Both the position numbers and the translations under genes were made by a program. The notes under the pieces were generated by a model. It made no database searches. It had not been told where the DNA came from and saw nothing but the letters and a program-made list of their open reading frames with translations. A DNA stretch of 19,800 nt from an uncultured Collinsella sp. (GTDB lineage Bacteria; Actinomycetota; Coriobacteriia; Coriobacteriales; Coriobacteriaceae). The DNA lies in NCBI GenBank assembly GCA_900546775.1, contig UREM01000038.1, positions 1 through 19,800 of the forward strand, written 5' to 3'. Numbering within the stretch: the first letter of the stretch is position 1; every line of letters starts with the position of its first letter. Below are positions 1 to 6,712 of this stretch, piece after piece.

Positions 1-18
1 CCGTACATGTACGGATGA
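1..18 (+). CDS. possible 3' end of an upstream gene (priA-like C-terminus), partial
   Basis: The first 15 bases read Pro-Tyr-Met-Tyr-Gly followed by TGA at 16-18. PriA primosomal helicases commonly end in a DVDP-type motif, and priA lies upstream of fmt and rsmB in many bacteria, so a terminal DP-YMYG would fit. Only five codons are visible and the same bases form a 14-bp palindrome, so this is a contextual guess. A second reading frame stays open to a TGA at 57-59 and cannot be excluded. Confidence 0.2.
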   Translation, partial: PYMYG

Positions 19-57
19 ATGTGGGAGGTGTTCGGATAAAGTCGATAATCAAGGGTT

Positions 58-95
58 GAGAGAGAGCTGCTTTTATTGCGGCTCTTTCTTTGGTT
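58..95 (+). terminator. intrinsic terminator upstream of fmt
   Basis: AGAGCTGC (63-70) and GCGGCTCT (78-85) form an 8-bp stem with one G-T pair and a TTTTATT loop. The stem can be extended outward by several weaker pairs. It is followed by the T-rich run TTCTTTGGTTTT. It probably ends the transcript of the gene preceding the window. The rest of 96-202 is AT-rich leader for fmt; I see no convincing promoter there. Confidence 0.6.
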
Positions 96-202
96 TTGGG
101 TATATTTGTTCTTGTTGAATTGTTATTGCGGATGGGCTGGGTACTTGGCTTTCCGCTGTTGTTTGTAGCCGTCTCGGCTTTGGTTGAGGGGAGACGTTCA
201 TT

Positions 203-1123
203 ATGCGTATTGTGTTTATGGGTACGCCTGATTTTGCTGTGCCTTCGCTGACTTCGCTTGTTGAGGCTGGGAACGAGATTGCGCTTGTTATTACTCGTCC
301 CGATGCTGTTCGTGGGCGTGGTAAGAAGCTTGAGCCTTCTCCTGTTAAGGCCAAGGCGCTTGAGCTGGGGTTGCCGGTTATTGAGGCAAATCGCATGACG
401 CCTGAGGTTGTTGAGGCGCTCCAGGCTGCGCAGGCTGATATTTTCTGTGTGGCTGCCTATGGCTGCATTTTGCCTGATGAGGTGCTGCATATGGCGCCGC
501 TTGGTATTGTGAATGTTCATGCTTCGCTGTTGCCTCGTTGGCGTGGCGCTGCTCCCATTCAGCGTGCGATTCTTGCTGGTGACGAGGTTGCTGGCGTTTC
601 TATTATGCGCATTGGGCATGGCGTTGATACTGGTGCTTATTGCGCGCAGGCCTCGACGTCGGTTGCCGGTAAGCATGCTGAGGCGCTGACCATGGAGCTT
701 GCTGAGCTTGGCGGCAAATTGCTTGCCGATACGCTTCCTTCGCTTGCTGATGGCACCGCCGTGTGGACTGAGCAGGATGAGTCGCTCGTCACTCATGCTG
801 CCAAGATTTCCAAGCAGGAAATGCGTCTGGATCCGCAGATGGCGGCGCTCGATTGCGTGCGCCATGTGCTCGCTTCGTCCGATACCGCGCCTGCCCGTTG
901 CGTGATTGCCGGCAAGATGGTTCGCGTGCTCGATGCTGCGCTTTCCGATGTGTCGCTTGGCGAGGGTCAGGTTCTCGTTAAGGCCAAGCGTGTCTACCTG
1001 GGCCTTTCTGATGGCGCTGTTGAACTGCTCGAGGTTAAGCCCGATGGCAAGCGTGCAATGGCTGCCTCTGCCTGGGCTGCCGGCCTGCAGGGTGCCGAAC
1101 TTAGGTGGGGTGTACTGTCATGA
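203..1123 (+). CDS. fmt: methionyl-tRNA formyltransferase
   Basis: This enzyme transfers a formyl group from 10-formyltetrahydrofolate to Met-tRNAfMet in the cytoplasm, making the initiator tRNA for translation. The 306-residue protein has the usual family length. It opens with MRIVFMGTPDFAVPSL, the Rossmann-like N-terminal strand. It carries the catalytic signature NVHASLLPRWRGAAPIQ, with N104, H106 and the downstream D142 (GVDTG) matching the family Asn/His/Asp triad. The C-terminal OB-like domain runs from about residue 205. The ATG at 203 follows a strong GAGGGGAG ribosome site. The stop overlaps the rsmB start (ATGA at 1120-1123), indicating translational coupling. Codon use is odd: by eye nearly half of the first 100 codons end in T and only about nine in C, shifting to the C-ending style of the neighbours toward the 3' end. 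Confidence 0.97.
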   Translation: MRIVFMGTPDFAVPSLTSLVEAGNEIALVITRPDAVRGRGKKLEPSPVKAKALELGLPVIEANRMTPEVVEALQAAQADIFCVAAYGCILPDEVLHMAPLGIVNVHASLLPRWRGAAPIQRAILAGDEVAGVSIMRIGHGVDTGAYCAQASTSVAGKHAEALTMELAELGGKLLADTLPSLADGTAVWTEQDESLVTHAAKISKQEMRLDPQMAALDCVRHVLASSDTAPARCVIAGKMVRVLDAALSDVSLGEGQVLVKAKRVYLGLSDGAVELLEVKPDGKRAMAASAWAAGLQGAELRWGVLS

Positions 1124-2520
1124 GCAAGTTGTCTCCCGCGCGCAAGCTTGCGCTCGATGTGTTGATGGAGGCCGATCGTCGCGGTATGTACGCACGTGAC
1201 GTGTTGTCTTCACGTGCTTCCGCCAAGGCCATTGACCAGCGCGATTCTGCTTTTGCCGCCCGTTTGGCGCTTGGTGTTGCCGCCACGCAGGGTATTTTGG
1301 ATGAGTTGCTCGATCAATTTTTGGATAAGCCCAAAAAGGTCGCGCCGCGCGTTCGCATGGCGCTTCGCATCTCGGCCTTCGAGATGCTCTACCTGCATAC
1401 CCCGGGTCGCGTTGCCGTGAGCCAGGGCGTTGAGCTGGTTCGCAGCGGTGCTAAATCGGCCGCCGGTCTGGCGAACGCCGTGCTGCATAAGGTTGCGGAC
1501 AACGTTGAGGACTTTGCCACGGCGTCCGATGTGGGTGAGTCTGAGCGACGCTTGGTTCGTCTGTCGCGCCTGATGGGTCTGCCGCGCTGGCTGTGCGCTC
1601 GAATTATTGCCTCGTTCGATACGCCCGAGGGCGCGCTGAACTTCGCCGGCAATCTGGCCCCCGCGCCGCTGGCCCTGCATGAGAACGCGTTTGCGACCAA
1701 ACCCGACCCGTATATCTCGCAGCTCGTCGCTCCTGTCTTCCCGGGCTGCCATGCTCCGGTCGATGCGCAGGTCGCGGTTGCATCGGGCGTGTTTGAGCGT
1801 GCTGCCGCGGTTGCCTCGGACCTCAACGCTCAGCTTATCGCTACTGCCGCGACACGTCCCGGTCGTTGCCTGGAGATTGGCGCCGGTCGCGGCACCAAGA
1901 CCTACGTGATGATGTGCCAGGCCAAGCGTGCCGGGTACGAGCGTCAGCATACTGCGCTCGATCTGCACGATCGTAAGTGCGATCAGAATCTCGCGCGCCT
2001 GCACAAGGCGGGTATCTCAGGTGTTCGTACGGTGTCGGGCGATGCCTGCGAGCTCAATGAGGTGCTTACGTCCTTTGACGCGATGCTTGGCGAACCCGCC
2101 CTGTTCGACACGGTCTTTATCGATGCGCCGTGCTCTGGCACCGGCACCATGCGCCGCCACCCCGAGATTCCGTGGCGTCTGACCGAGAACGACGTTACGA
2201 CTGAGCTGCCCCGTCTGCAGCTGACGATGCTCAAGGAAGCAGCCGCGCGCGTGGCTGCCGGTGGTGAACTTATCTATGCTACCTGCTCGGTTTTTGATGA
2301 AGAGAACACGCAGGTCGTGGATGCCTTCCTGGCTTCTCCCGAGGGCGCCGGCTTTACCGTGGCACCGTTCTCCGAAGCCCAGATTCTGCAGCTGCCCGAT
2401 TTCGCACAGGCCAAGAAGCTGGTGGCCGTCCGTCAAAACGATCGTGGCCTTTTCCAAAGCGTGCCGGTAAACGCCGACTCCTACGACGGCCACTTCTGCG
2501 CCCGCCTGGTCCGCAAGTAA
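1120..2520 (+). CDS. rsmB: 16S rRNA (cytosine-5) methyltransferase RsmB, NusB-fused
   Basis: RsmB methylates C967 (E. coli numbering) of 16S rRNA using S-adenosylmethionine. The 466-residue protein has an N-terminal NusB-like RNA-binding domain (about 5-135) and a C-terminal class I methyltransferase domain. Motif IV is FIDAPCSGTGTMRRHPEI with C338, and motif VI is LIYATCSVFDEEN with C389; these are the two cysteines of the m5C mechanism. Motif I reads CLEIGAGRGTK (250-260) where most RsmB proteins have a CAAPGGK-type sequence, a noticeable divergence. I chose the ATG at 1120 because it overlaps the fmt stop and gives MSKLSPARKLALDVL; an in-frame GTG at 1105 lies inside fmt. fmt-rsmB is a common gene pair. 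Confidence 0.93.
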   Translation: MSKLSPARKLALDVLMEADRRGMYARDVLSSRASAKAIDQRDSAFAARLALGVAATQGILDELLDQFLDKPKKVAPRVRMALRISAFEMLYLHTPGRVAVSQGVELVRSGAKSAAGLANAVLHKVADNVEDFATASDVGESERRLVRLSRLMGLPRWLCARIIASFDTPEGALNFAGNLAPAPLALHENAFATKPDPYISQLVAPVFPGCHAPVDAQVAVASGVFERAAAVASDLNAQLIATAATRPGRCLEIGAGRGTKTYVMMCQAKRAGYERQHTALDLHDRKCDQNLARLHKAGISGVRTVSGDACELNEVLTSFDAMLGEPALFDTVFIDAPCSGTGTMRRHPEIPWRLTENDVTTELPRLQLTMLKEAAARVAAGGELIYATCSVFDEENTQVVDAFLASPEGAGFTVAPFSEAQILQLPDFAQAKKLVAVRQNDRGLFQSVPVNADSYDGHFCARLVRK

Positions 2521-2526
2521 CGACTA

Positions 2527-2592
2527 AGTTGCGGTGAAATAGGGATTGAATAGCGGCTTCTAGCCGCCAATCAGTCCTTATTTCACCGCAAC
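2527..2592. repeat. 66-bp near-perfect inverted repeat (REP/MITE-like or terminator)
   Basis: AGTTGCGGTGAAATA (2527-2541) is exactly complementary to 2578-2592. Pairing continues inward through GGGATTGA and AGCGGC to a five-base TTCTA loop, with only a couple of mismatches and G-T pairs. It begins six bases after the rsmB stop. No T-run follows on either strand, so it is not a textbook intrinsic terminator. It could terminate or stabilise the fmt-rsmB transcript, or be one copy of a dispersed palindromic element. Confidence 0.75.
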
Positions 2593-2611
2593 TCATAAGG
2601 AAACCTGGGTA

Positions 2612-2654
2612 GCTAAAGAAGCAGCCCCGCGATCGGTGCCGGTCGCGGGGCTGC
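2612..2654 (-). terminator. intrinsic terminator of fmdB-like gene
   Basis: GCAGCCCCGCGA (2621-2632) pairs with TCGCGGGGCTGC (2643-2654), a perfect 12-bp GC-rich stem with a 10-base loop. Read on the - strand it is followed by the T-rich TTCTTT at 2615-2620. It lies just beyond the stop codon of the zinc-ribbon gene and faces the fmt-rsmB unit, so the two transcripts converge here. Confidence 0.8.
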
Positions 2655-2661
2655 GTTGTTC

Positions 2662-2898
2662 TTAGTGGCTGTGCGGGCAGTTGGCGCAGCAGCCGTTGGT
2701 GGCGTTGGTGCTGGAGCCTCCGCTGCGCTGGTCGGTGTTGTAGAAGCCGCTGCCCTCAAACTTGATGCCGCTTGCCGAGAACGTTTTTGTCGCCGGAGCG
2801 CCGCAGCTCGGACACACGACCTCGGGGGTCTCGGACATGGGATGCTCAACCTCAAACACGTTGCCGCAACTCGAGCACTTGTAATCGTAGCGCGCCAT
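2662..2898 (-). CDS. FmdB-family zinc-ribbon protein
   Basis: A 78-residue protein beginning MARYDYKCSSCGNVFEVEHP, the N-terminal signature of the FmdB/putative regulatory zinc-ribbon family. CxxC pairs at residues 8-11 (CSSC) and 29-32 (CPSC) should bind one zinc. The family's function is poorly defined; it was named after a gene linked to formamidase expression and is often described as a putative regulator. The C-terminus is Gly/Ser/Asn-rich and ends in a Cys/His cluster (CCANCPHSH) that could bind a second metal ion. The ATG at 2898 is preceded by AAAGGAAG at good spacing. It lies downstream of the amylase-glucanotransferase gene in the same direction, but a hairpin separates them. Confidence 0.85.
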   Translation of the reverse strand: MARYDYKCSSCGNVFEVEHPMSETPEVVCPSCGAPATKTFSASGIKFEGSGFYNTDQRSGGSSTNATNGCCANCPHSH

Positions 2899-2917
2899 AA
2901 TACTTCCTTTTCAGCAC

Positions 2918-2942
2918 AAAGCGGGCAGATCGCTCTGCCCGC
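2918..2942 (-). terminator. hairpin terminator after the GH13-GH77 gene
   Basis: GCGGGCAGA (2921-2929) and TCTGCCCGC (2934-2942) form a perfect 9-bp stem with a TCGC loop. On the - strand the stem is followed only by TTTGTG, so termination may be partial, allowing read-through into the zinc-ribbon gene. The surrounding gap of 2899-2986 shows no clear promoter for that gene. Confidence 0.55.
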
Positions 2943-2986
2943 ATAAATTCAAACAGCTGTAACTGTACCCTATATCGGGGGTTTTA

Positions 2987-5900
2987 TCACGCTTCGCCCC
3001 AGAATCTATGGGTGTTGCGCAGGAGCTGTGCAGTTTTGCCCTCAGCGGCCGCAACGTCTGCCTCATCGGCCTGCCAGGTCCAGTTGCCCGTGGCGACACC
3101 CGGCACGTTCATGCGCGCGTCGTCGCTAAGCCCCAGGACATCCTGCAGCGGCATCATCACCAGGGGAGCATTGCTTGCGAGCGCGTCGCCCATCAGCTTG
3201 GCCGCCACCTCAACACCGCTCGGCTCGTCGCCGCCAGCAAAGGAGCGCGTGCACCAACCGGCGAGTGTTGACGTATCGTGCGTCGAGGTGTATAGAATCT
3301 TGCCCGGCGTTGGATGCACGCCGCAGCGAACGTCGTAATCGCTAAACTCCAGCACGTCCATGCCGGGGAAGCCGCAGGTCGAAGCCATGGCGCGAACACC
3401 GGGCGTCAGGTAGCCTAGGTCCTCGGCGATAAAGTTGAGCGGACCCAGCTCGTCAAAGGCGGTTTGGAACAGGTCCTTGCCCGGACCCGCCAGCCAGCGG
3501 CCGTCGGCGCAGGCCTTGCCTGCGGGAATGCTAAAGTAGCTGTGGAAGCCCAGGAAGTGGTCCAGGCGCACACGGTCGTAGAGCGAGAACGCGCGACGCA
3601 GGCGGTCCATCCACCAGCGGTAGCCGTTCTGCTTCATGTGGTCCCAGCGGAACGTCGGGTTGCCCCACACCTGGCCCTCGGGCGCAAAGTTATCGGGCGG
3701 CGCACCGGAGATCTCGATTGCCTTGCCGGTATCGGAAAGCCAGAAGTTTTCGGGCTCGCTCCACGCGTCGGCCGAATCGTCCGAAACGTACATGGGAATG
3801 TCGCCGATGACCTCGATGCCCTTCTTGTGCGCATAGTTCATGAGCTCGCACCAGGCAAGGTCAAAGCGGTACTGCATGTACGCCTGCAGCTCTGCCTCGT
3901 CGTGGAAACGTTTGTCGTCAATCAGATGCTCGTTGTAGCGCGCGACATCTGCCGGCCAATCGTGGCGCGACTCGCCCTCAAAGTACTTCTTGACGGCCAT
4001 GTAGACGCAGTACTTCTCGAGCCAATCGGCGTTGCGATGCTTAAACGCCGTGTAGAGCGGGTCTGCATCCTCGCCGCCACGGGCCTTCCAAGTCTCAAAG
4101 TCGGCCGCCAGCTCCTCTTGGCTTTCGGGCAGCAGGTCAATATTGCCCGCAAAGGCCGAAGGCCCGGCGTAAGGGGAGCGGAAGAAGTCCGTTGGGTTGA
4201 CGGGCAGGACCTGCCAGTAGCGCATGCCCATGGCGGCCAGATGGTCGATAAAGCGACGCGTGGGTGCGCCGATCGTGCCGGGCTTGCCGTCGTCGGTGGG
4301 TACCGAGGTGATATGACAAACGACGCCCGCGCCGTGATCGAGCGGCTCCTGCAGGCGCTGCTCGGCATGGTGATAGATGATCGACGAGCCCAGCGGATAC
4401 AGATCGAGCGTGACCGTACCGTTGTGGATCTCGCATTCGTGACCGCTGATCACGTCACTCGCGCATTCGCCGAGCGCCGGAATCGTCACGCGGTGCGAAT
4501 TGCGCAGGCTGCGGTTGATGATAACCGTCGCGGACTCGCCATTCTTGCCCGTGCGGTTGTAGGCCAGCACCTCGTCGTTGAGCGCGAAGGCCTTGATCTC
4601 GCCGTCGATCATAAACGGCAGTGCGCGGCGTACCGCAGAGGCGTTTTTGACAATAGCCAGCGTATCGAAGTCGTGCAGTTGGTCCTTGGTCGGCAGGGTG
4701 CGGCGGTTGCCCGGATCGGTAAGGCCCTCCAGGCCGTATTCGTCGCCGTAGTAAATTGAAGGCACGCCGGGGAAGGTCATCTGCATAAGCGTTGCAAGCC
4801 AAAAACGGCTCTTGGCCAGGCCCATCGAGTTCTCGTCCAGACGCCACTTGCTGCGCTCGCACTCGGGCAGCTGCGACTCGTCGGGGCCGCCGCCGAGTAC
4901 CGAGATGATACGCGGGCGGTCGTGGCTCGAAAGCAGATTGAGCGCGCAGGACAATGCCTCGCTCGGGTAGTTCTCGCGCAGGGTCTCGATATCCTCGGCG
5001 GCCTCGTAGGCGTTCTTGTAGCCCATCAAAAAGCCGATGACCACGTCGCGGAAGGGGTAATCCATAGCAGAGTCCAGCTCGGATCCCTGCAGGTAGCGGC
5101 GCAGGTGGCCGTAGCTAATCTTGTTAGAGGCGTCTTCCCAGACTTCGCCGAGCAACAGTGCGTCAGGCTTCTCGGCGAGCACGGCCTTTTTTATCTCGGC
5201 CAGGAAGTCGTCGGAAAGCTCGTCGGCCACGTCCAGGCGCCAGCCATGAGCGCCGGCACGTAGCCATTTACGGATCACGCCGTCCTTGCCCAGGAGCCGC
5301 TCGCGTACCAGCTCGGAGCTCTCATTGATGGCGGGCATGTTGCCCACGCCCCACCAGCAGTCATACGAGCCGTCCTCGTGGAAATAAAACGCATCGCGCC
5401 ACGGCGAATCCTCGCTCTGCCAGGCGCCCACGCCGGGGTAGTTGCCGTAGCGGTTGAAATAGATCGAGTCATCGCCCGTATGGTTAAAGACGCCGTCCAG
5501 GATGATGGAGATGCCCAGCTTCTCGGCTGCCTGGCACAGCTCGGTAAAGTCCTGCTCGGTGCCCAGGATCGGGTCGATCTTGGTGTAGTCGGCCGTGTCG
5601 TAGCGGTGGTTGCTCGCGGCCTCAAAGATGGGGTTGAGGTAAATGGCCGTGAAGCCCAGCTCCGCGATGCGGGGCAGGTCATTTTGGATACCCTTGAGCG
5701 AGCCACCGTAAAAATCCCAGGTCTTGATGGAGCCGTCTTCGGCACGCTTGTACTCGGGCGGTTCATTCCAGTCCTCGACCATGCGGCGCTGGATTCCGTT
5801 GCGAGGCTTTTCGACTTCGGTCTGCGTGCGCTCGCGCCAGTTTTCGTCGCGTGCATAGCGGTCGGGGAAGATCTGGTAAACCATGCCACGCTCGTACCAC

Positions 5901-6283
5901 TCGGGACGAACTTCGCGGTGCTTGTAGACGGTAATCTGGAAGGACGGGACCTCGGCGTAGTCGTAGGTTACGCCCTCGCCGCCGGTGCGGCCTTGCGGCG
6001 CGCCCAAGCGAACCTCGGGTTGGCCCTCGATATTGCATATAAAGCTGTACCAGATAAGACAGGGCTCGGTGCACTCAAGCTCTACGGTAAATATGCCGTC
6101 GCCCTCGTGCGTCATGGGATACAGAGACTCACCGATTTCATCGATCCAGGTGCGCAGCGTAAGCGTTGCCTGGTTGGGATCGGCATCCTCCAAAATCACC
6201 GAGAGTGCAACGGAAGTTCCAGTGGTCACAGCGCCAAACGGAGTGCGAAACTGCGGCAGACGGCTGTTGTGAATCAATCTCAT
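2987..6283 (-). CDS. GH13 amylase/neopullulanase-type enzyme fused to GH77 4-alpha-glucanotransferase (MalQ)
   Basis: A 1098-residue bifunctional maltodextrin enzyme with no signal peptide, so cytoplasmic. Residues 1-125 resemble a CBM34-type N-domain and about 130-640 form a GH13 unit. GH13 motifs are DGVFNH (263-268), GWRLDVADE with nucleophile D351, GEVW with acid/base E380, and SSHD with H454/D455. Residues about 645-1098 are GH77: SPYAGPSAFAGN (703-714), APPDNFAPEGQVWGNP (861-876), RLDHF with nucleophile D908, AEDLG with E954, and STHD with D1003. Both catalytic sets are complete. Expected work is hydrolysis of short or branched glucans plus glucan-chain disproportionation. The ATG at 6283 has only a weak ribosome site. 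It lies downstream of glgA in the same direction but has its own candidate promoter. Exact GH13 specificity (alpha-1,4 or alpha-1,6) cannot be read from these motifs. Confidence 0.92.
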   Translation of the reverse strand: MRLIHNSRLPQFRTPFGAVTTGTSVALSVILEDADPNQATLTLRTWIDEIGESLYPMTHEGDGIFTVELECTEPCLIWYSFICNIEGQPEVRLGAPQGRTGGEGVTYDYAEVPSFQITVYKHREVRPEWYERGMVYQIFPDRYARDENWRERTQTEVEKPRNGIQRRMVEDWNEPPEYKRAEDGSIKTWDFYGGSLKGIQNDLPRIAELGFTAIYLNPIFEAASNHRYDTADYTKIDPILGTEQDFTELCQAAEKLGISIILDGVFNHTGDDSIYFNRYGNYPGVGAWQSEDSPWRDAFYFHEDGSYDCWWGVGNMPAINESSELVRERLLGKDGVIRKWLRAGAHGWRLDVADELSDDFLAEIKKAVLAEKPDALLLGEVWEDASNKISYGHLRRYLQGSELDSAMDYPFRDVVIGFLMGYKNAYEAAEDIETLRENYPSEALSCALNLLSSHDRPRIISVLGGGPDESQLPECERSKWRLDENSMGLAKSRFWLATLMQMTFPGVPSIYYGDEYGLEGLTDPGNRRTLPTKDQLHDFDTLAIVKNASAVRRALPFMIDGEIKAFALNDEVLAYNRTGKNGESATVIINRSLRNSHRVTIPALGECASDVISGHECEIHNGTVTLDLYPLGSSIIYHHAEQRLQEPLDHGAGVVCHITSVPTDDGKPGTIGAPTRRFIDHLAAMGMRYWQVLPVNPTDFFRSPYAGPSAFAGNIDLLPESQEELAADFETWKARGGEDADPLYTAFKHRNADWLEKYCVYMAVKKYFEGESRHDWPADVARYNEHLIDDKRFHDEAELQAYMQYRFDLAWCELMNYAHKKGIEVIGDIPMYVSDDSADAWSEPENFWLSDTGKAIEISGAPPDNFAPEGQVWGNPTFRWDHMKQNGYRWWMDRLRRAFSLYDRVRLDHFLGFHSYFSIPAGKACADGRWLAGPGKDLFQTAFDELGPLNFIAEDLGYLTPGVRAMASTCGFPGMDVLEFSDYDVRCGVHPTPGKILYTSTHDTSTLAGWCTRSFAGGDEPSGVEVAAKLMGDALASNAPLVMMPLQDVLGLSDDARMNVPGVATGNWTWQADEADVAAAEGKTAQLLRNTHRFWGEA

Positions 6284-6306
6284 AGTACGGTCCAGTTCTA
6301 TACAAT

Positions 6307-6324
6307 CATGGCCAGCGGGCCATG
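6307..6324 (-). other. leader hairpin of the GH13-GH77 gene
   Basis: CATGGCC (6307-6313) and GGCCATG (6318-6324) form a perfect 7-bp stem with an AGCG loop, 24 bases upstream of the start codon and downstream of the candidate promoter. It would sit in the 5' untranslated region. The start codon has a weak ribosome site, so the hairpin could affect translation, but that is inference. Confidence 0.5.
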
Positions 6325-6337
6325 GGCTTAACGCACA

Positions 6338-6373
6338 ATACTTAAGTATATCGTTGCACTTTAGTTGTATAAA
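6338..6373 (-). promoter_or_regulatory. candidate promoter of the GH13-GH77 gene with palindrome over the -10
   Basis: On the - strand TTTATA (6373-6368), a 17-base spacer and TATACT (6350-6345) match -35 and -10 boxes moderately well. The perfect 12-bp palindrome ATACTTAAGTAT (6338-6349) overlaps the -10 box and could be an operator. Transcription would start a few bases downstream, leaving a leader of roughly 50 bases. Confidence 0.45.
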
Positions 6374-6408
6374 CTACAGCCGCTCATTATCGGCGAACGG
6401 TTGTCCTA

Positions 6409-6423
6409 GAAAATCGTTTTACC
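6409..6423 (-). promoter_or_regulatory. GGTAAAACG-type operator-like site upstream of GH13-GH77 gene
   Basis: Read on the - strand this is GGTAAAACGATTTTC, an imperfect dyad around a central CG of the kind bound by LacI-family sugar regulators. The GGTAAAACG core with TTTT two bases later recurs at 16529 in the glgB/HAD divergent region, which is why I call it a site. It lies about 35 bases upstream of the candidate -35 box. The remaining leader, 6424-6488, shows nothing clear. Confidence 0.45.
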
Positions 6424-6488
6424 ATCCACATTATCGCGATACTCGAAAACGCCTATGTAGATAGTATTTGTAGCCAAACAAAACAGCT

Positions 6489-6622
6489 CCGGTTTACTAC
6501 GACGAATTAAATGATCTCAACCACAGTCATTTTAGTGATATTAAAACTGCAGGTAGAAGCGTTGCCAATTTCGATGATTACTCGCCGTGGTCGGCCGGAG
6601 CCATTTTGTCGTAGTAAACCGG
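6489..6622. repeat. 134-bp element with 15-bp perfect terminal inverted repeats (MITE-like)
   Basis: CCGGTTTACTACGAC (6489-6503) is exactly complementary to GTCGTAGTAAACCGG (6608-6622). The 104-bp interior is more AT-rich than the neighbouring genes and has no convincing reading frame. Matching terminal repeats around a short non-coding core suggest a miniature inverted-repeat element or another dispersed intergenic repeat. I see no obvious target-site duplication beside the ends. It lies between the glgA terminator and the promoter region of the GH13-GH77 gene. Confidence 0.6.
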
Positions 6623-6651
6623 CCCTCTTTTTAATGCGGGGTTCAACCAAG

Positions 6652-6680
6652 AAGAGGGCGCCTGCTTGGGGCGCCCTCTT
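6652..6680 (-). terminator. terminator of the glg operon, after glgA
   Basis: AAGAGGGCGCC (6652-6662) and GGCGCCCTCTT (6670-6680) form a perfect 11-bp stem with a seven-base loop. It starts about 30 bases beyond the glgA stop on the - strand. The T-rich tail is better on the + strand (CTCTTTT) than on the - strand (CTTCTTGG). A second AAGAGGG copy, read on the - strand at 6624-6630, offers an alternative pairing. It probably ends the glgBPCDA transcript. Confidence 0.7.
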
Positions 6681-6712
6681 TTGCGTTGAGGATTAAGTTT
6701 TAATCGTCAGGA

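Noticed and set aside
1..14. 14-bp perfect palindrome CCGTACATGTACGG at the window edge
   Set aside because: It may simply be coding sequence at the end of the upstream gene, and context to its left is missing, so no function can be argued.
3464..4759. 431-codon + strand frame opposite the GH77 and part of the GH13 half of the fusion gene
   Set aside because: Antisense to conserved catalytic motifs of both halves; no independent support.
6511..6696. 61-codon + strand frame inside the MITE-like element
   Set aside because: It runs through the inverted-repeat end and the glgA terminator, and has no ribosome site.
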